A DNA stretch of 64,000 bases. Origin: Gammaproteobacteria bacterium (GTDB taxonomy: Bacteria > Pseudomonadota > Gammaproteobacteria > Steroidobacterales > Foliamicaceae). The stretch is from assembly GCA_011523505.1 (NCBI GenBank), contig WTGP01000008.1, forward strand, positions 62,001 to 126,000, in the 5' to 3' direction. The notes beneath the pieces were generated by a model. That model was not told the origin of the DNA. It did not search any database and saw only the letters and a program-made list of their open reading frames with translations. Each line of letters opens with the position of its first letter. The stretch's first letter is position 1. Made by a program: the position numbers and the translations under genes. Shown here in pieces: positions 25,618-33,537 of this stretch.

Positions 25618-26097
25618 ATGTCGAGATTGTCGTTTCGCACACTAGCAGCCTTTGGAAAACGAATTGAGTACTGGATAGTCGGACGAATGCTCAAGGAAGA
25701 GCTGGATGTCTACCTGCCCCTCGTGGACGACGATGCGGTGGATGCACTCGTCCGGAGACCGAACGGGACTACTGCACTAGTGCAGATCAAGGCCCGGTCG
25801 CGAGACGTGATCCCAGGCGACGCCGCCCGGTTCTCGGCCATCGACCACCCGGCAGAACGGGCAGATTATTGGTTTATCTTTTATTCTGAGCGCATGGATG
25901 TGATGTGGATCATGACCTCTGGTGAGTTCATCGAGATGAGCAATCGGAACCGAAAAGGCAAGAACGTCGGAAAGCGGAGCATTTGGTTCAACGGGCGCCG
26001 CCGCGACAAGACCACGGGGCGGCGTGGCGAGTACGTAAAGCCACAGTTCAAGAAGTATGTGGCGACTGATTTCCGACGCATTGAGAACGGAATCTGA
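25618..26097 (+). CDS. PD-(D/E)XK-like nuclease-fold protein
   Basis: A 159-residue soluble protein. The segment DDDAVDALVRRPNGTTALVQ followed by IKAR fits a PD-(D/E)XK core in which the acidic/QxK pair is D-x(n)-Q-I-K, seen in several small nucleases of defence loci. FRTLAAFGKRIEYWIVGRML forms the first helix. A basic C-terminal half (KGKNVGKRS, GRRRDKTTGRRG) suggests nucleic-acid binding. It lies 50 bp after the protease gene and may share its transcript. Whether it is catalytic is uncertain. Confidence 0.6.
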   Translation: MSRLSFRTLAAFGKRIEYWIVGRMLKEELDVYLPLVDDDAVDALVRRPNGTTALVQIKARSRDVIPGDAARFSAIDHPAERADYWFIFYSERMDVMWIMTSGEFIEMSNRNRKGKNVGKRSIWFNGRRRDKTTGRRGEYVKPQFKKYVATDFRRIENGI

Positions 26098-26826
26098 GCA
26101 TCTCCCCCGACGATCGAGAGCGAATCCGACAGGCAATTCCGGCTACTGCGTTTCTAGGCCGATTAGTGGGAAATATCGGACGGGATCTGACATCTCCTAC
26201 AAGTAGCAGAAGCATGCTAAGGTTGCGTGCGAGCACAGTTCATTACTCTTCTGGTTGGTCCCTTCGCGCACTAGGACTTTCTCTTGCACGTCTTTGTTCG
26301 GTTGGGTTCCCGTAGAGCATTTTCCGTTACGACTGACCGAAATCGCTAAAATCTTTCGATCTATTCACTTAATGAGAGGCCTCAATAGAATGATTCCGCT
26401 CTTATCTGAAGACCTTTTGGTGCGTTCTGACCAAAGAAGTACTGCAGATCACGAGGCTGATCTGCTGCCCGATCCGACCGTACCTTTCGTTGCTGCCTTA
26501 CACGGCAAATGCGACCATGAGGTGATGAGCGAAACAGAGCTCAGACTTACAGCGCTCGCCCAACTTAAAGTCGAAGATGAGGCCAAAGCCTGGACAATGA
26601 ATATCGACGGCAAGAACAACGCGTTCGTGGCCGACGCGCCTATTCAAGAAGCCGCTACAGCTCCCCTGCCCAACGCATAGTTGATGCTCGACTCGCGTTT
26701 CGCCCCCGAAATATAAGAAATTGCACTGCAGCAATTGAAACAGATAGTTCAGCGTGATCTAGCGACTCGAAGTTTCCGTTGGGATTGATCAAGCTTATCG
26801 GATATCAATTTAACAATTAGGACAAT
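26098..26826. other. A+T-rich intergenic stretch with one doubtful small ORF
   Basis: A 729-bp gap. Within it, ATG 26390 to stop 26680 could encode about 96 residues (MIPLLSEDLLVRSDQRS, then LTALAQLKVEDEAKAWT); GAGAGG lies roughly 11 bp upstream. I recognise no family and the codon use is not persuasive, so it may be a decayed gene. The rest shows no hairpin terminator, repeat or tRNA. Confidence 0.35.
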
Positions 26827-28893
26827 ATGGCCGCGCTAGCGAGTGCACAAATGACACCCTATACGATAGACAAGTTCTGGACTCAACGGCTAATAGCATC
26901 CGTTGCCCAGCCAATTAACCAAACAAAGGGCTGGCAGCTCATTCCCGAATCTATTCAGACATTTAAGGAGGCACCCCTTGGCCTGACTGACGAATTTACG
27001 TCTGATTCTACTCCTTGGACAAGTCCTCTGCTTCTAGTATCAGCTCCGGGTGCCGTTGGGAAAACTACCCTTGCTATGGAAATTGCTTACCGAACTGGGA
27101 CTGTGTATGTCAATTTAGCACAGTCAGAACCCGTAGGCGGTCATACGTTATCCGGTGGTCTTGTACGTGCGGGAATCTACGAGAGTTGGGTTGCCGAGAC
27201 CACAACAGTACTAGTAGACGGACTCGATGAAGCCAGACTTCGTGTAACACAGGAGGCGTTTGACTCTTTTCTCCTGGATGTCCTTGATTTATCAGTCAAC
27301 CGAAATCTACCAACCGTATTATTTGGTCGCTCTGGATCCGTACAGGATGCGTGGTTTGCGTTGGCAGAAAGAGGCGTCGAGGTTCCTGTATTGGAAATTG
27401 GTTACTTTGGAGTCGAAGACGCAATTGATTTTGCCTCGGCGAAACTCTGCGCAGACTATCCAGAACGTCTGCACCCGAACACGGATAAACGAGCGATCAC
27501 GCTATTGCTCGAACGAATACGCAATCAAACTGAAAGCGATGGAGACAGATTTGCAGGATACGCCCCTGTCCTTCAGGCTGTTGCCGAACAAGTGGGCAAG
27601 GAGACAAACCCTGCTGCTCTAGTGGCTAGTATCGAAAATGGCGCGCACGAGGTTACTCTTCAGGATGTCGCATCCGCAATCCTAGAACGTGAACGCACCA
27701 AGCTCGAGCCATTGAATTTTGAAGACTCCGACTTATCAACACGCCTATACCTCGCGGACGAGCAACTGTCTCATCTCGCCGCGAAAGTCTACGGTAACCC
27801 TATACCAGATTTACCACACATGTCCCCTATCGATGCGCAGACTTATCAGAATGCGCTCGATACCTGGGTAGCCGATCACCCATTCTTGGATGGCCAAAAC
27901 CGGCCTTCTTCGGCCGTCTTTGACGCAGTTATTGCTACTTGGACACTTCGAAATGCACAGTCGCCGCAAGCCCGGAAAGCTGCCGTAGAACGAGAGCTAG
28001 CAAGGGGCATCGCTGCTAATCCAATTTTGTCTGAAATCTATACACACGAATTGCTTCAAGGTGCTGACAATTTCATCCCTCCCGAACACATCGGGATCAT
28101 TTATTCGTCCCTAAGAGCACGATTATCTTTAGGCGACTCAGCTAGCATGGAAATCGAGCAAACAGACCTAACCGGAGACGACGACGTTCTAACTGCCGAA
28201 GTCGAAATTTTTCAACTCCGGCGAAATGCAGAACGCCCACGAGTCGTAGAACTCAAAACAGATCGAGAAGGCCTAATACGGTTTGGTTCACATATTGAGG
28301 ATGTAGATGTCGTCGGGCCCGAATCATTTGTCGAGATCGGTCACGGCAATGAGGTAACGCTTGTTGCTCCCATTTCAATACAATGCAATGTACTAACAAC
28401 TGAGTCACGGACGCTCATTGTCGAACCTTCACCAACCGGCACAATTTCAACTGTGTATTTGGAAGCAGATGAATTCAGTGGGTACAAAATGACATCAGTG
28501 CCAGTATTGCGTGGTGACGCTAATCTTGCCGCCTCTTGGCCCAATGTACAAACTCATCCTTGGACGAGCTTTGCAGTTGAAAAAACGCACTTGGATGATC
28601 CGCAGACCGAGGAAGCGTTGCGACGATTACGCAAGTTTGTGATTTCGTTTAGGTCACACAGCCGCGGTAGCCTAGCCCGATTCAAAGGAAAGATTGAGCA
28701 TCGACGCATGACGAAAGGACTTGGACAAGCGGTCTTGGAGTTAATGTTGCAAACAGACATACTAAATTACAGCGACTCCATGTACTATCTAAACCCTGAC
28801 ATCTTGGCCACACACACTGGGCTAAGTTATATAGATTTTATGGAATGTCGGTACTCTCCTGAAGCAATAGAATTCGTCAGGCAGGCGATTTAG
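26827..28893 (+). CDS. STAND/NACHT-like NTPase, candidate defence protein
   Basis: A 688-residue protein. A P-loop SAPGAVGKTTLAMEI lies at about residues 72-86 and Walker B TVLVDGLDEARL at about 127-138; the GLDEA form is typical of STAND/NACHT ATPases. LPTVLFGRSGS carries a likely sensor arginine. Residues about 470-590 are beta-rich with regularly spaced short strands, and the C-terminus (HRRMTKGLGQAVLELMLQ) reads as a winged helix. No effector domain is recognised. The DNA is clearly more A+T-rich than the flanks, consistent with horizontal gain. It converges with the methyltransferase operon. Confidence 0.65.
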   Translation: MAALASAQMTPYTIDKFWTQRLIASVAQPINQTKGWQLIPESIQTFKEAPLGLTDEFTSDSTPWTSPLLLVSAPGAVGKTTLAMEIAYRTGTVYVNLAQSEPVGGHTLSGGLVRAGIYESWVAETTTVLVDGLDEARLRVTQEAFDSFLLDVLDLSVNRNLPTVLFGRSGSVQDAWFALAERGVEVPVLEIGYFGVEDAIDFASAKLCADYPERLHPNTDKRAITLLLERIRNQTESDGDRFAGYAPVLQAVAEQVGKETNPAALVASIENGAHEVTLQDVASAILERERTKLEPLNFEDSDLSTRLYLADEQLSHLAAKVYGNPIPDLPHMSPIDAQTYQNALDTWVADHPFLDGQNRPSSAVFDAVIATWTLRNAQSPQARKAAVERELARGIAANPILSEIYTHELLQGADNFIPPEHIGIIYSSLRARLSLGDSASMEIEQTDLTGDDDVLTAEVEIFQLRRNAERPRVVELKTDREGLIRFGSHIEDVDVVGPESFVEIGHGNEVTLVAPISIQCNVLTTESRTLIVEPSPTGTISTVYLEADEFSGYKMTSVPVLRGDANLAASWPNVQTHPWTSFAVEKTHLDDPQTEEALRRLRKFVISFRSHSRGSLARFKGKIEHRRMTKGLGQAVLELMLQTDILNYSDSMYYLNPDILATHTGLSYIDFMECRYSPEAIEFVRQAI

Positions 28894-29043
28894 CCGGACC
28901 GTAGCGCACAATGCAGATCTTAGAGGCGCAGAAAACACTAACTAAGAGCGGAGTCAGCGATCAATCAGAATGGTAAATACTGATTAAACTCGTGGAAGAT
29001 ATTGGTTCGGTCAGGACAATTTCCACCTTGTTGCAATAACAGA

Positions 29044-29709
29044 CTAATTCACTGCCAGCATCGCGTGAATTAGAGTTATATTAGAGCGTCCATCAAGTCG
29101 TGGGTGGCTACTTTCCCAAGTGTCAAGCAGTGTTGTGTACTGGGACACGGCTAAGATTTCAGTGTTCCTTGAGCGCCCCAAAAGAAATTTATTTATACCT
29201 TGAACGGCTTGTGTTCCGTTGCCATTGACGACGTAGCCAATCATAAAGCCCGTCGCGTGGTTTTCGGCATATTGGCTATTGCTAAATCGATTAATTCCCC
29301 CGATAACGTAGAGACGCGCGAGTGCGGCGTTTCCGTGTGCAACTCGTTTGCATTCAATGATTACATGTGGATCATGTTCTGCAGGTTGACGAAAAAGGGG
29401 AGTTAGATAGAGTGGTATGTCAGTGCGACCATCGGGCACTGTCATGCCAGCAACAGACCTCGATTCTGTTCCTGGAGCCACAATTATTGAATCGCTCCAC
29501 GGAAATCCTTGCTGCTCCAAGGCGACCCGCATTGCATCCCTAAGGCATTCCGTTATAACAATTTCATCTGCGTCTGGCTTAACCTCAACACGAAGCAACG
29601 CAATCCGCCAACCCGCTTTGATCGTTTGTAGTATGGCTACTTGTATCTCGTCCTTTAGGTTGATAAAGCGACGTGCAACAACCGTGGTTTGGCCAAGCGG
29701 CAACTTCAA
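29044..29709 (-). CDS. PD-(D/E)XK endonuclease coupled to methyltransferase
   Basis: About 221 residues. A nuclease core is visible: VPDGRTDIPLYL supplies the PD acidic residue and HVIIECKRVA the ExK motif. The start is not an ATG in the track frame; the TTG at 29709 overlaps the methyltransferase stop as TTGA, which is a classic coupling arrangement, so I use it. It probably provides the cutting activity for the large methyltransferase upstream, as in a two-gene restriction-modification system. Low G+C like its neighbour. Confidence 0.7.
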   Translation of the reverse strand: MKLPLGQTTVVARRFINLKDEIQVAILQTIKAGWRIALLRVEVKPDADEIVITECLRDAMRVALEQQGFPWSDSIIVAPGTESRSVAGMTVPDGRTDIPLYLTPLFRQPAEHDPHVIIECKRVAHGNAALARLYVIGGINRFSNSQYAENHATGFMIGYVVNGNGTQAVQGINKFLLGRSRNTEILAVSQYTTLLDTWESSHPRLDGRSNITLIHAMLAVN

Positions 29710-32681
29710 GGCTTCACCATAGAAAAGCTTTCCGAAACAACGGCGTCGACATCTTCCAATGCGGCGGCCTTCATCCAATTTTTTCTTGCCGCTGGTTTGA
29801 TGATGATTACTTCGTTTTCGCCATGCACGCGCAACTCGCGTTCCCCAATTAACGCAGAGTTGAGTTTTACTCTTAGCCTCTGTTCAATTTGGCTTAGTAC
29901 GAATGCAAGGTTGCCTTCGGGTGTGACACGACTGAACGTGGGAGTTCTTCTACCTCTCTGGATTACAAAGCGGACCACACGAATAGGCGAAAGCAGCGAG
30001 AAATCAAGAATATCAGCATCCACGTGACGTCTGTTTGTAGCTTGCAGCCAGATATCGAGACCAGCCACAAACGTTTCCGCGTAAGCATTGACATCTTCAA
30101 TACTTGCCGGCTTGATCGAAGAATCACGATTCCTTACCCAATTCCAACCCGCCCGAGAGAATCCGTCACGAACTACGACTTTCTCAAATTCATTCAGGCC
30201 GTAAAGGCTAAAAACGGCATTGTCTAGCCTCCGTAGTTCACCTTCGGTCGGTCCTGCCTTACTAAATCTCTTCTGTAGTGAATTGATTTCCTTGCCGGCT
30301 TCGGTTTCAAATGCCTTACTTGGATTAGGGATTGGAAGCATACCGGTATCTTTGACAAATAACCGCCGTTTCCAGACTCCGAACTCCGACGCGGTCATTA
30401 GGAAAAACCAACCCGCTAGGGCTGATCCTAAAACACCACAAATTAATCTTGCACTATCAAGCTGTTCCTGCGGAAGCGACACTCCAAAGAATGCGTCCGT
30501 AAAGACTAGGTCCCGCTCACTAACCGCCGTGATTGGACGTGCCCCACCTTTCATGAATTCCTTTATGAGCAGAAGAGGCGCCTTATAAATTTCGCGCGAA
30601 CGTGGCCACTGCGCTTTATCCTCAGTAAAGCGGGGAAGATCTTCAGGCAGGTGGAACGTGCTTAGATCGCTAGCTTGCAGAAAATCCAAGTCTTGAAGAA
30701 AACGTGTGTCGTTGGTTCTCTTTTCTGGCTTGCCAAGTATGAGACCGTCCCGCCACTCCGAGCCCATTTCGGATAGCCAGTCTGAGAGCAGCATAAATCG
30801 ATTACGGAGCCGCGAAACCAGTAGCATGTCTCGCCCCTTGCCGTTTGCTGCTACCTTTAGTAACGAGGGATCAGTACTCCATTCCTTTCTGGAAAGGACC
30901 TTGACATCCCCAGGAGAAATCTCGAACGTGTGAGATTTTTCTGCCGACAGCGACCAAGGCACATTTACAAGCGTTAGGTGATTCGGGTCCTGTGAGCGGT
31001 GTCCAGCCAAGAGCAATATAGCCGGCATTTTGGCCGTTGGAAAAAGCCACTTTGTCATTTGGGTCACGTTTACTAAAGTAACCGGTGGCAGTTTTTCTGT
31101 TACGTATTGAACTGTTTCAGAACTAGAACGACTTGAAGAAAAAAATGGCATGGCGCTCAGCACAATGCCGTATTTTGTGCTCGAGTCGCCAAAATCGGTC
31201 GTGCGAAGCAAAAAATCTAGTGCTTCCCCACGCGGTTGCCTATATTGTTCGGCTGGCAGACGCCGCCGTCTATCTGCAGTTCCTTCACGGCCCCGGAATG
31301 TCCATGGAGGATTGCCCACAATGACATCAAAGGTTCGTGTCTTACCGTCTTGGCTCAGTAAACTTGATCCTTCGGGCTTCGTTTCGATGTCGCGAGCATC
31401 TCCTATAAGAAGTGTTCGTCCAATCAGCCGCTCGAATCGTAGAGCCTCGGGAGGTCTAGGATCAGGATCTAGTTCAAGCGCCGCCAAATACAAACTAAAG
31501 GCTGCAACTCGCACTGCGGCCTCGCTTATGTCGACTCCAAAGACTTGCTTGTACAGCGTAGATCGAATCAGTTCACGACTCGCCCTTGTTGTTGTTTTAC
31601 GCTCAACAAGCCGCCGGAATGCCTCCACGAGAAATATCCCTGACCCACAAGTCAAGTCGAGCACCGTTTCGTTTCCATGCGCAGAACTCATGACTTCGTC
31701 CAAGATCAAGGAAACCACTGGAAGCCGCGTGTAGTGGACGCTGCGGGAACTCCTCTCGACTTCTTTAGCTAACTCAGCGGCACTCTTGGACGTCGAGTCA
31801 TTTGCAGAATGCGCAAACTGTTCGTAGATCAGGCTGATGATCTCAATCGGAATGATGTCAAACTGATATGGGAAAAATGAGGTTTGTCCGGTCTCTGGAT
31901 CGACTGCGTCAAGAAAATCAGCTATGCGCCCGAGGTGGTCAGAATCGATTGGACCGCTAATTGCGGAAGCGGTAAAAATATCGCCGCCGAAAACCCTGGC
32001 TAACCAGTCAAAGAGGCGCTCTGAAGCACTTTCCGTTCGAAGTGCTTGCGGCAAGTTCGGCACACCGCACTCGATCTCTAGACGATTCGAATCAACTATC
32101 TCACGGTCGACAAGGTATTGAGCAAACATAGAGCGCCCAATTAACGCCTGAGCCAATTCGCGAGATAGGCCACCCTTTAGTAGGTCTCGCTCCAAAGCGG
32201 CCAAATCAGAAAGCAGTTGCGCGTCTACACTTGTATCTCGGCTAACTGGCGTTGACCTCGACCAGAATTGGCCGGTTTCCATCGCGAGTCGGCCTGCCAA
32301 TTCATCCAATTCAATAAGTTGCTGGTCGACCGCCTCAAAGCTCCTGAGCAAGTGCTCGTCGGCGTCTTCCGCGGCCACCGGGCGTCCGTAACCATTGAAC
32401 AAGTCGATCCGCGGAGGTGAAATTACCCATAGCAAAGGTGCAAAACCTTCATTCCATATCTCACGACGCCAAGCACTAATCGTGGCATCGTTAGGACGCG
32501 AATCGCAGTACTTGAAATAAACAGTTGTAGCTGTGGAACCCTGCCAAGATGCATCAGGACTAAAGCAACGTCCCCGCCGGATGCGTTGCGCGTCTATTCC
32601 AAGCCGAACACCCGGACTGGGGCTTCCCGCATAGAGGTAGCCCGTCGCTTCTAGCACGTACTCCAGCGGACCCATACTCAT
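29706..32681 (-). CDS. Large N6-adenine DNA methyltransferase
   Basis: A 991-residue protein. The N-terminal third is helical without a named fold. SAM motif I is VLDLTCGSGIFLVEA (about residue 343), then FGVDISEAAVRVAA, and the catalytic motif IV is DVIVGNPPW, giving a gamma-type adenine methyltransferase. The C-terminal half probably recognises the target (SLPQEQLDSARLICGVLGSA, WKRRLFVKDTG). It has no clear N-terminal nuclease motif, unlike the MmeI-type gene in this window; the coupled downstream nuclease would supply cleavage. Oriented opposite to the rest of the island and A+T-rich. Confidence 0.82.
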   Translation of the reverse strand: MSMGPLEYVLEATGYLYAGSPSPGVRLGIDAQRIRRGRCFSPDASWQGSTATTVYFKYCDSRPNDATISAWRREIWNEGFAPLLWVISPPRIDLFNGYGRPVAAEDADEHLLRSFEAVDQQLIELDELAGRLAMETGQFWSRSTPVSRDTSVDAQLLSDLAALERDLLKGGLSRELAQALIGRSMFAQYLVDREIVDSNRLEIECGVPNLPQALRTESASERLFDWLARVFGGDIFTASAISGPIDSDHLGRIADFLDAVDPETGQTSFFPYQFDIIPIEIISLIYEQFAHSANDSTSKSAAELAKEVERSSRSVHYTRLPVVSLILDEVMSSAHGNETVLDLTCGSGIFLVEAFRRLVERKTTTRASRELIRSTLYKQVFGVDISEAAVRVAAFSLYLAALELDPDPRPPEALRFERLIGRTLLIGDARDIETKPEGSSLLSQDGKTRTFDVIVGNPPWTFRGREGTADRRRRLPAEQYRQPRGEALDFLLRTTDFGDSSTKYGIVLSAMPFFSSSRSSSETVQYVTEKLPPVTLVNVTQMTKWLFPTAKMPAILLLAGHRSQDPNHLTLVNVPWSLSAEKSHTFEISPGDVKVLSRKEWSTDPSLLKVAANGKGRDMLLVSRLRNRFMLLSDWLSEMGSEWRDGLILGKPEKRTNDTRFLQDLDFLQASDLSTFHLPEDLPRFTEDKAQWPRSREIYKAPLLLIKEFMKGGARPITAVSERDLVFTDAFFGVSLPQEQLDSARLICGVLGSALAGWFFLMTASEFGVWKRRLFVKDTGMLPIPNPSKAFETEAGKEINSLQKRFSKAGPTEGELRRLDNAVFSLYGLNEFEKVVVRDGFSRAGWNWVRNRDSSIKPASIEDVNAYAETFVAGLDIWLQATNRRHVDADILDFSLLSPIRVVRFVIQRGRRTPTFSRVTPEGNLAFVLSQIEQRLRVKLNSALIGERELRVHGENEVIIIKPAARKNWMKAAALEDVDAVVSESFSMVKP

Positions 32682-33192
32682 ATTCTCTTGTGTTGCAAGC
32701 CTGACTTCTCCGAATTTGATGCTTCCAAGCTATGCCTTTCGAACGGCAATGCCGTAAACCATCCCGAGGTTTGGTCAATCAGAACCTAAGAGACACGATC
32801 ATACCAAGCGATCTATTAAGCCCATTCGGCAGAATTGCTGCGCTAAGCGAAAAATGATGCATTGGCACAACCTTCGCTGCGCCGACGGTCAGATTTTGGC
32901 TACAGGTCTGAACAAGGCGGCAGCACTGGTCTAACATTCGTAATCGGAGTTGCGCACCTTTAACGCGACCGAGCGGGCTATCGTTTCCAAAGACTGCGGC
33001 GCGCTTCGATATCGATTCTGCGGCTTCCGAAATTGCGGGCACCACCCTGCACTGTCTCTCTGCAAACGTATCACCGCTACGACGCGCTAGTCATCGATCT
33101 TTTTTTGGCCACACTTCACGCTTCCGTGATCGTGACCATAGGGCAGTTGCCCAATGACAGATCTCGCTGTCACCTTAAGCCAAGTTGGCCGG
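32682..33192. other. Intergenic between defence operon and tRNA-Leu
   Basis: A 511-bp stretch holding the promoter of the methyltransferase-nuclease operon and the 3' flank of tRNA-Leu(UAA). A GTG-initiated minus-strand frame at 32779-33045 (88 residues, ISEAAESISKRAAVFGN) may be a gene remnant, but I cannot support it. The tRNA 3' flank is a usual attachment position for islands; I found no obvious second copy of the tRNA 3' end near 18 kb. Confidence 0.4.
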
Positions 33193-33509
33193 TGCCCGGG
33201 GCCGGACTCGAACCGGCACGGGGTTTCCCCCGGGGGATTTTCTTACCCGCTACGGCTTTCGCCGCGGGAGGCGCGTCGCAACGCGCTCCCTTTGGGGTCT
33301 GGACTTTCCCTCTGCCGTATCGCCGTTCCGCGACGTAGGCCGGAGCCGTCAAGTCTCTACACTTTCCCCGTAATACCGGGGCTTAGCTCGGGATTGCCAC
33401 CACCTTGCGTGCTGAGGTTTCCCCGAATTTGACTCCTGGTGCATCGGGCGGTTTCCCGACCGGCGCTCAATATCAAGTCCCCTGCGTATACCCATTTCGC
33501 CACCCGGGC
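33193..33509 (-). tRNA. leuZ: tRNA-Leu(UAA), interrupted by a group I intron
   Basis: On the minus strand the 5' exon (33509-33475) has acceptor GCCCGGG, D-arm TGGCGAAATGGGTATACGCA and anticodon stem GGGGA with loop CTT. The 3' exon (33241-33193) supplies AAAA, TCCCC, a long variable arm CGGGGGAAACCCCG, T-arm GCCGGTTCGAGTCCGGC and CCCGGGC with discriminator A. Joined, the loop is CTTAAAA, anticodon UAA, in an 84-nt class II tRNA. CC is encoded after the discriminator but the next base is G, so the terminal A needs tRNA nucleotidyltransferase. It matches E. coli tRNA-Leu in D- and T-arms. Confidence 0.95.
33242..33474 (-). ncRNA. Group I intron (IC3-like) in the tRNA-Leu(UAA) anticodon
   Basis: A 233-nt insertion between U34 and A35. 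It carries the group I core: AAATTCGGGGAAACC (P3-P4 region), Q-type GGCAATCCCGAGCTAAGCC, R-type GAGACTTGACGGCTCC and S-type GGGAAAGTCC, where GACTT and AAGTC can pair as P7. A strong P9 hairpin (GGGAGCGCGT/ACGCGCCTCCC) and a GGCGAAAGCC tetraloop stem follow, and the last base is G. The 5' exon ends in U. The start GATATTGAGC and insertion site match cyanobacterial tRNA-Leu(UAA) introns. No homing endonuclease ORF is present. Self-splicing is expected. Confidence 0.93.
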
Positions 33510-33537
33510 ACAGGCGGCGAAGTTTAGCAAAGTCCCG

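Noticed and set aside
32779-33045. 88-residue minus-strand ORF upstream of the methyltransferase operon
   Set aside because: GTG start without ribosome site; possibly a remnant, not supportable as a gene.
18181-33192. Search for direct repeats flanking the island as attachment sites
   Set aside because: The tRNA-Leu 3' end sequence has no copy I can see at the left edge and there is no integrase gene in the window.
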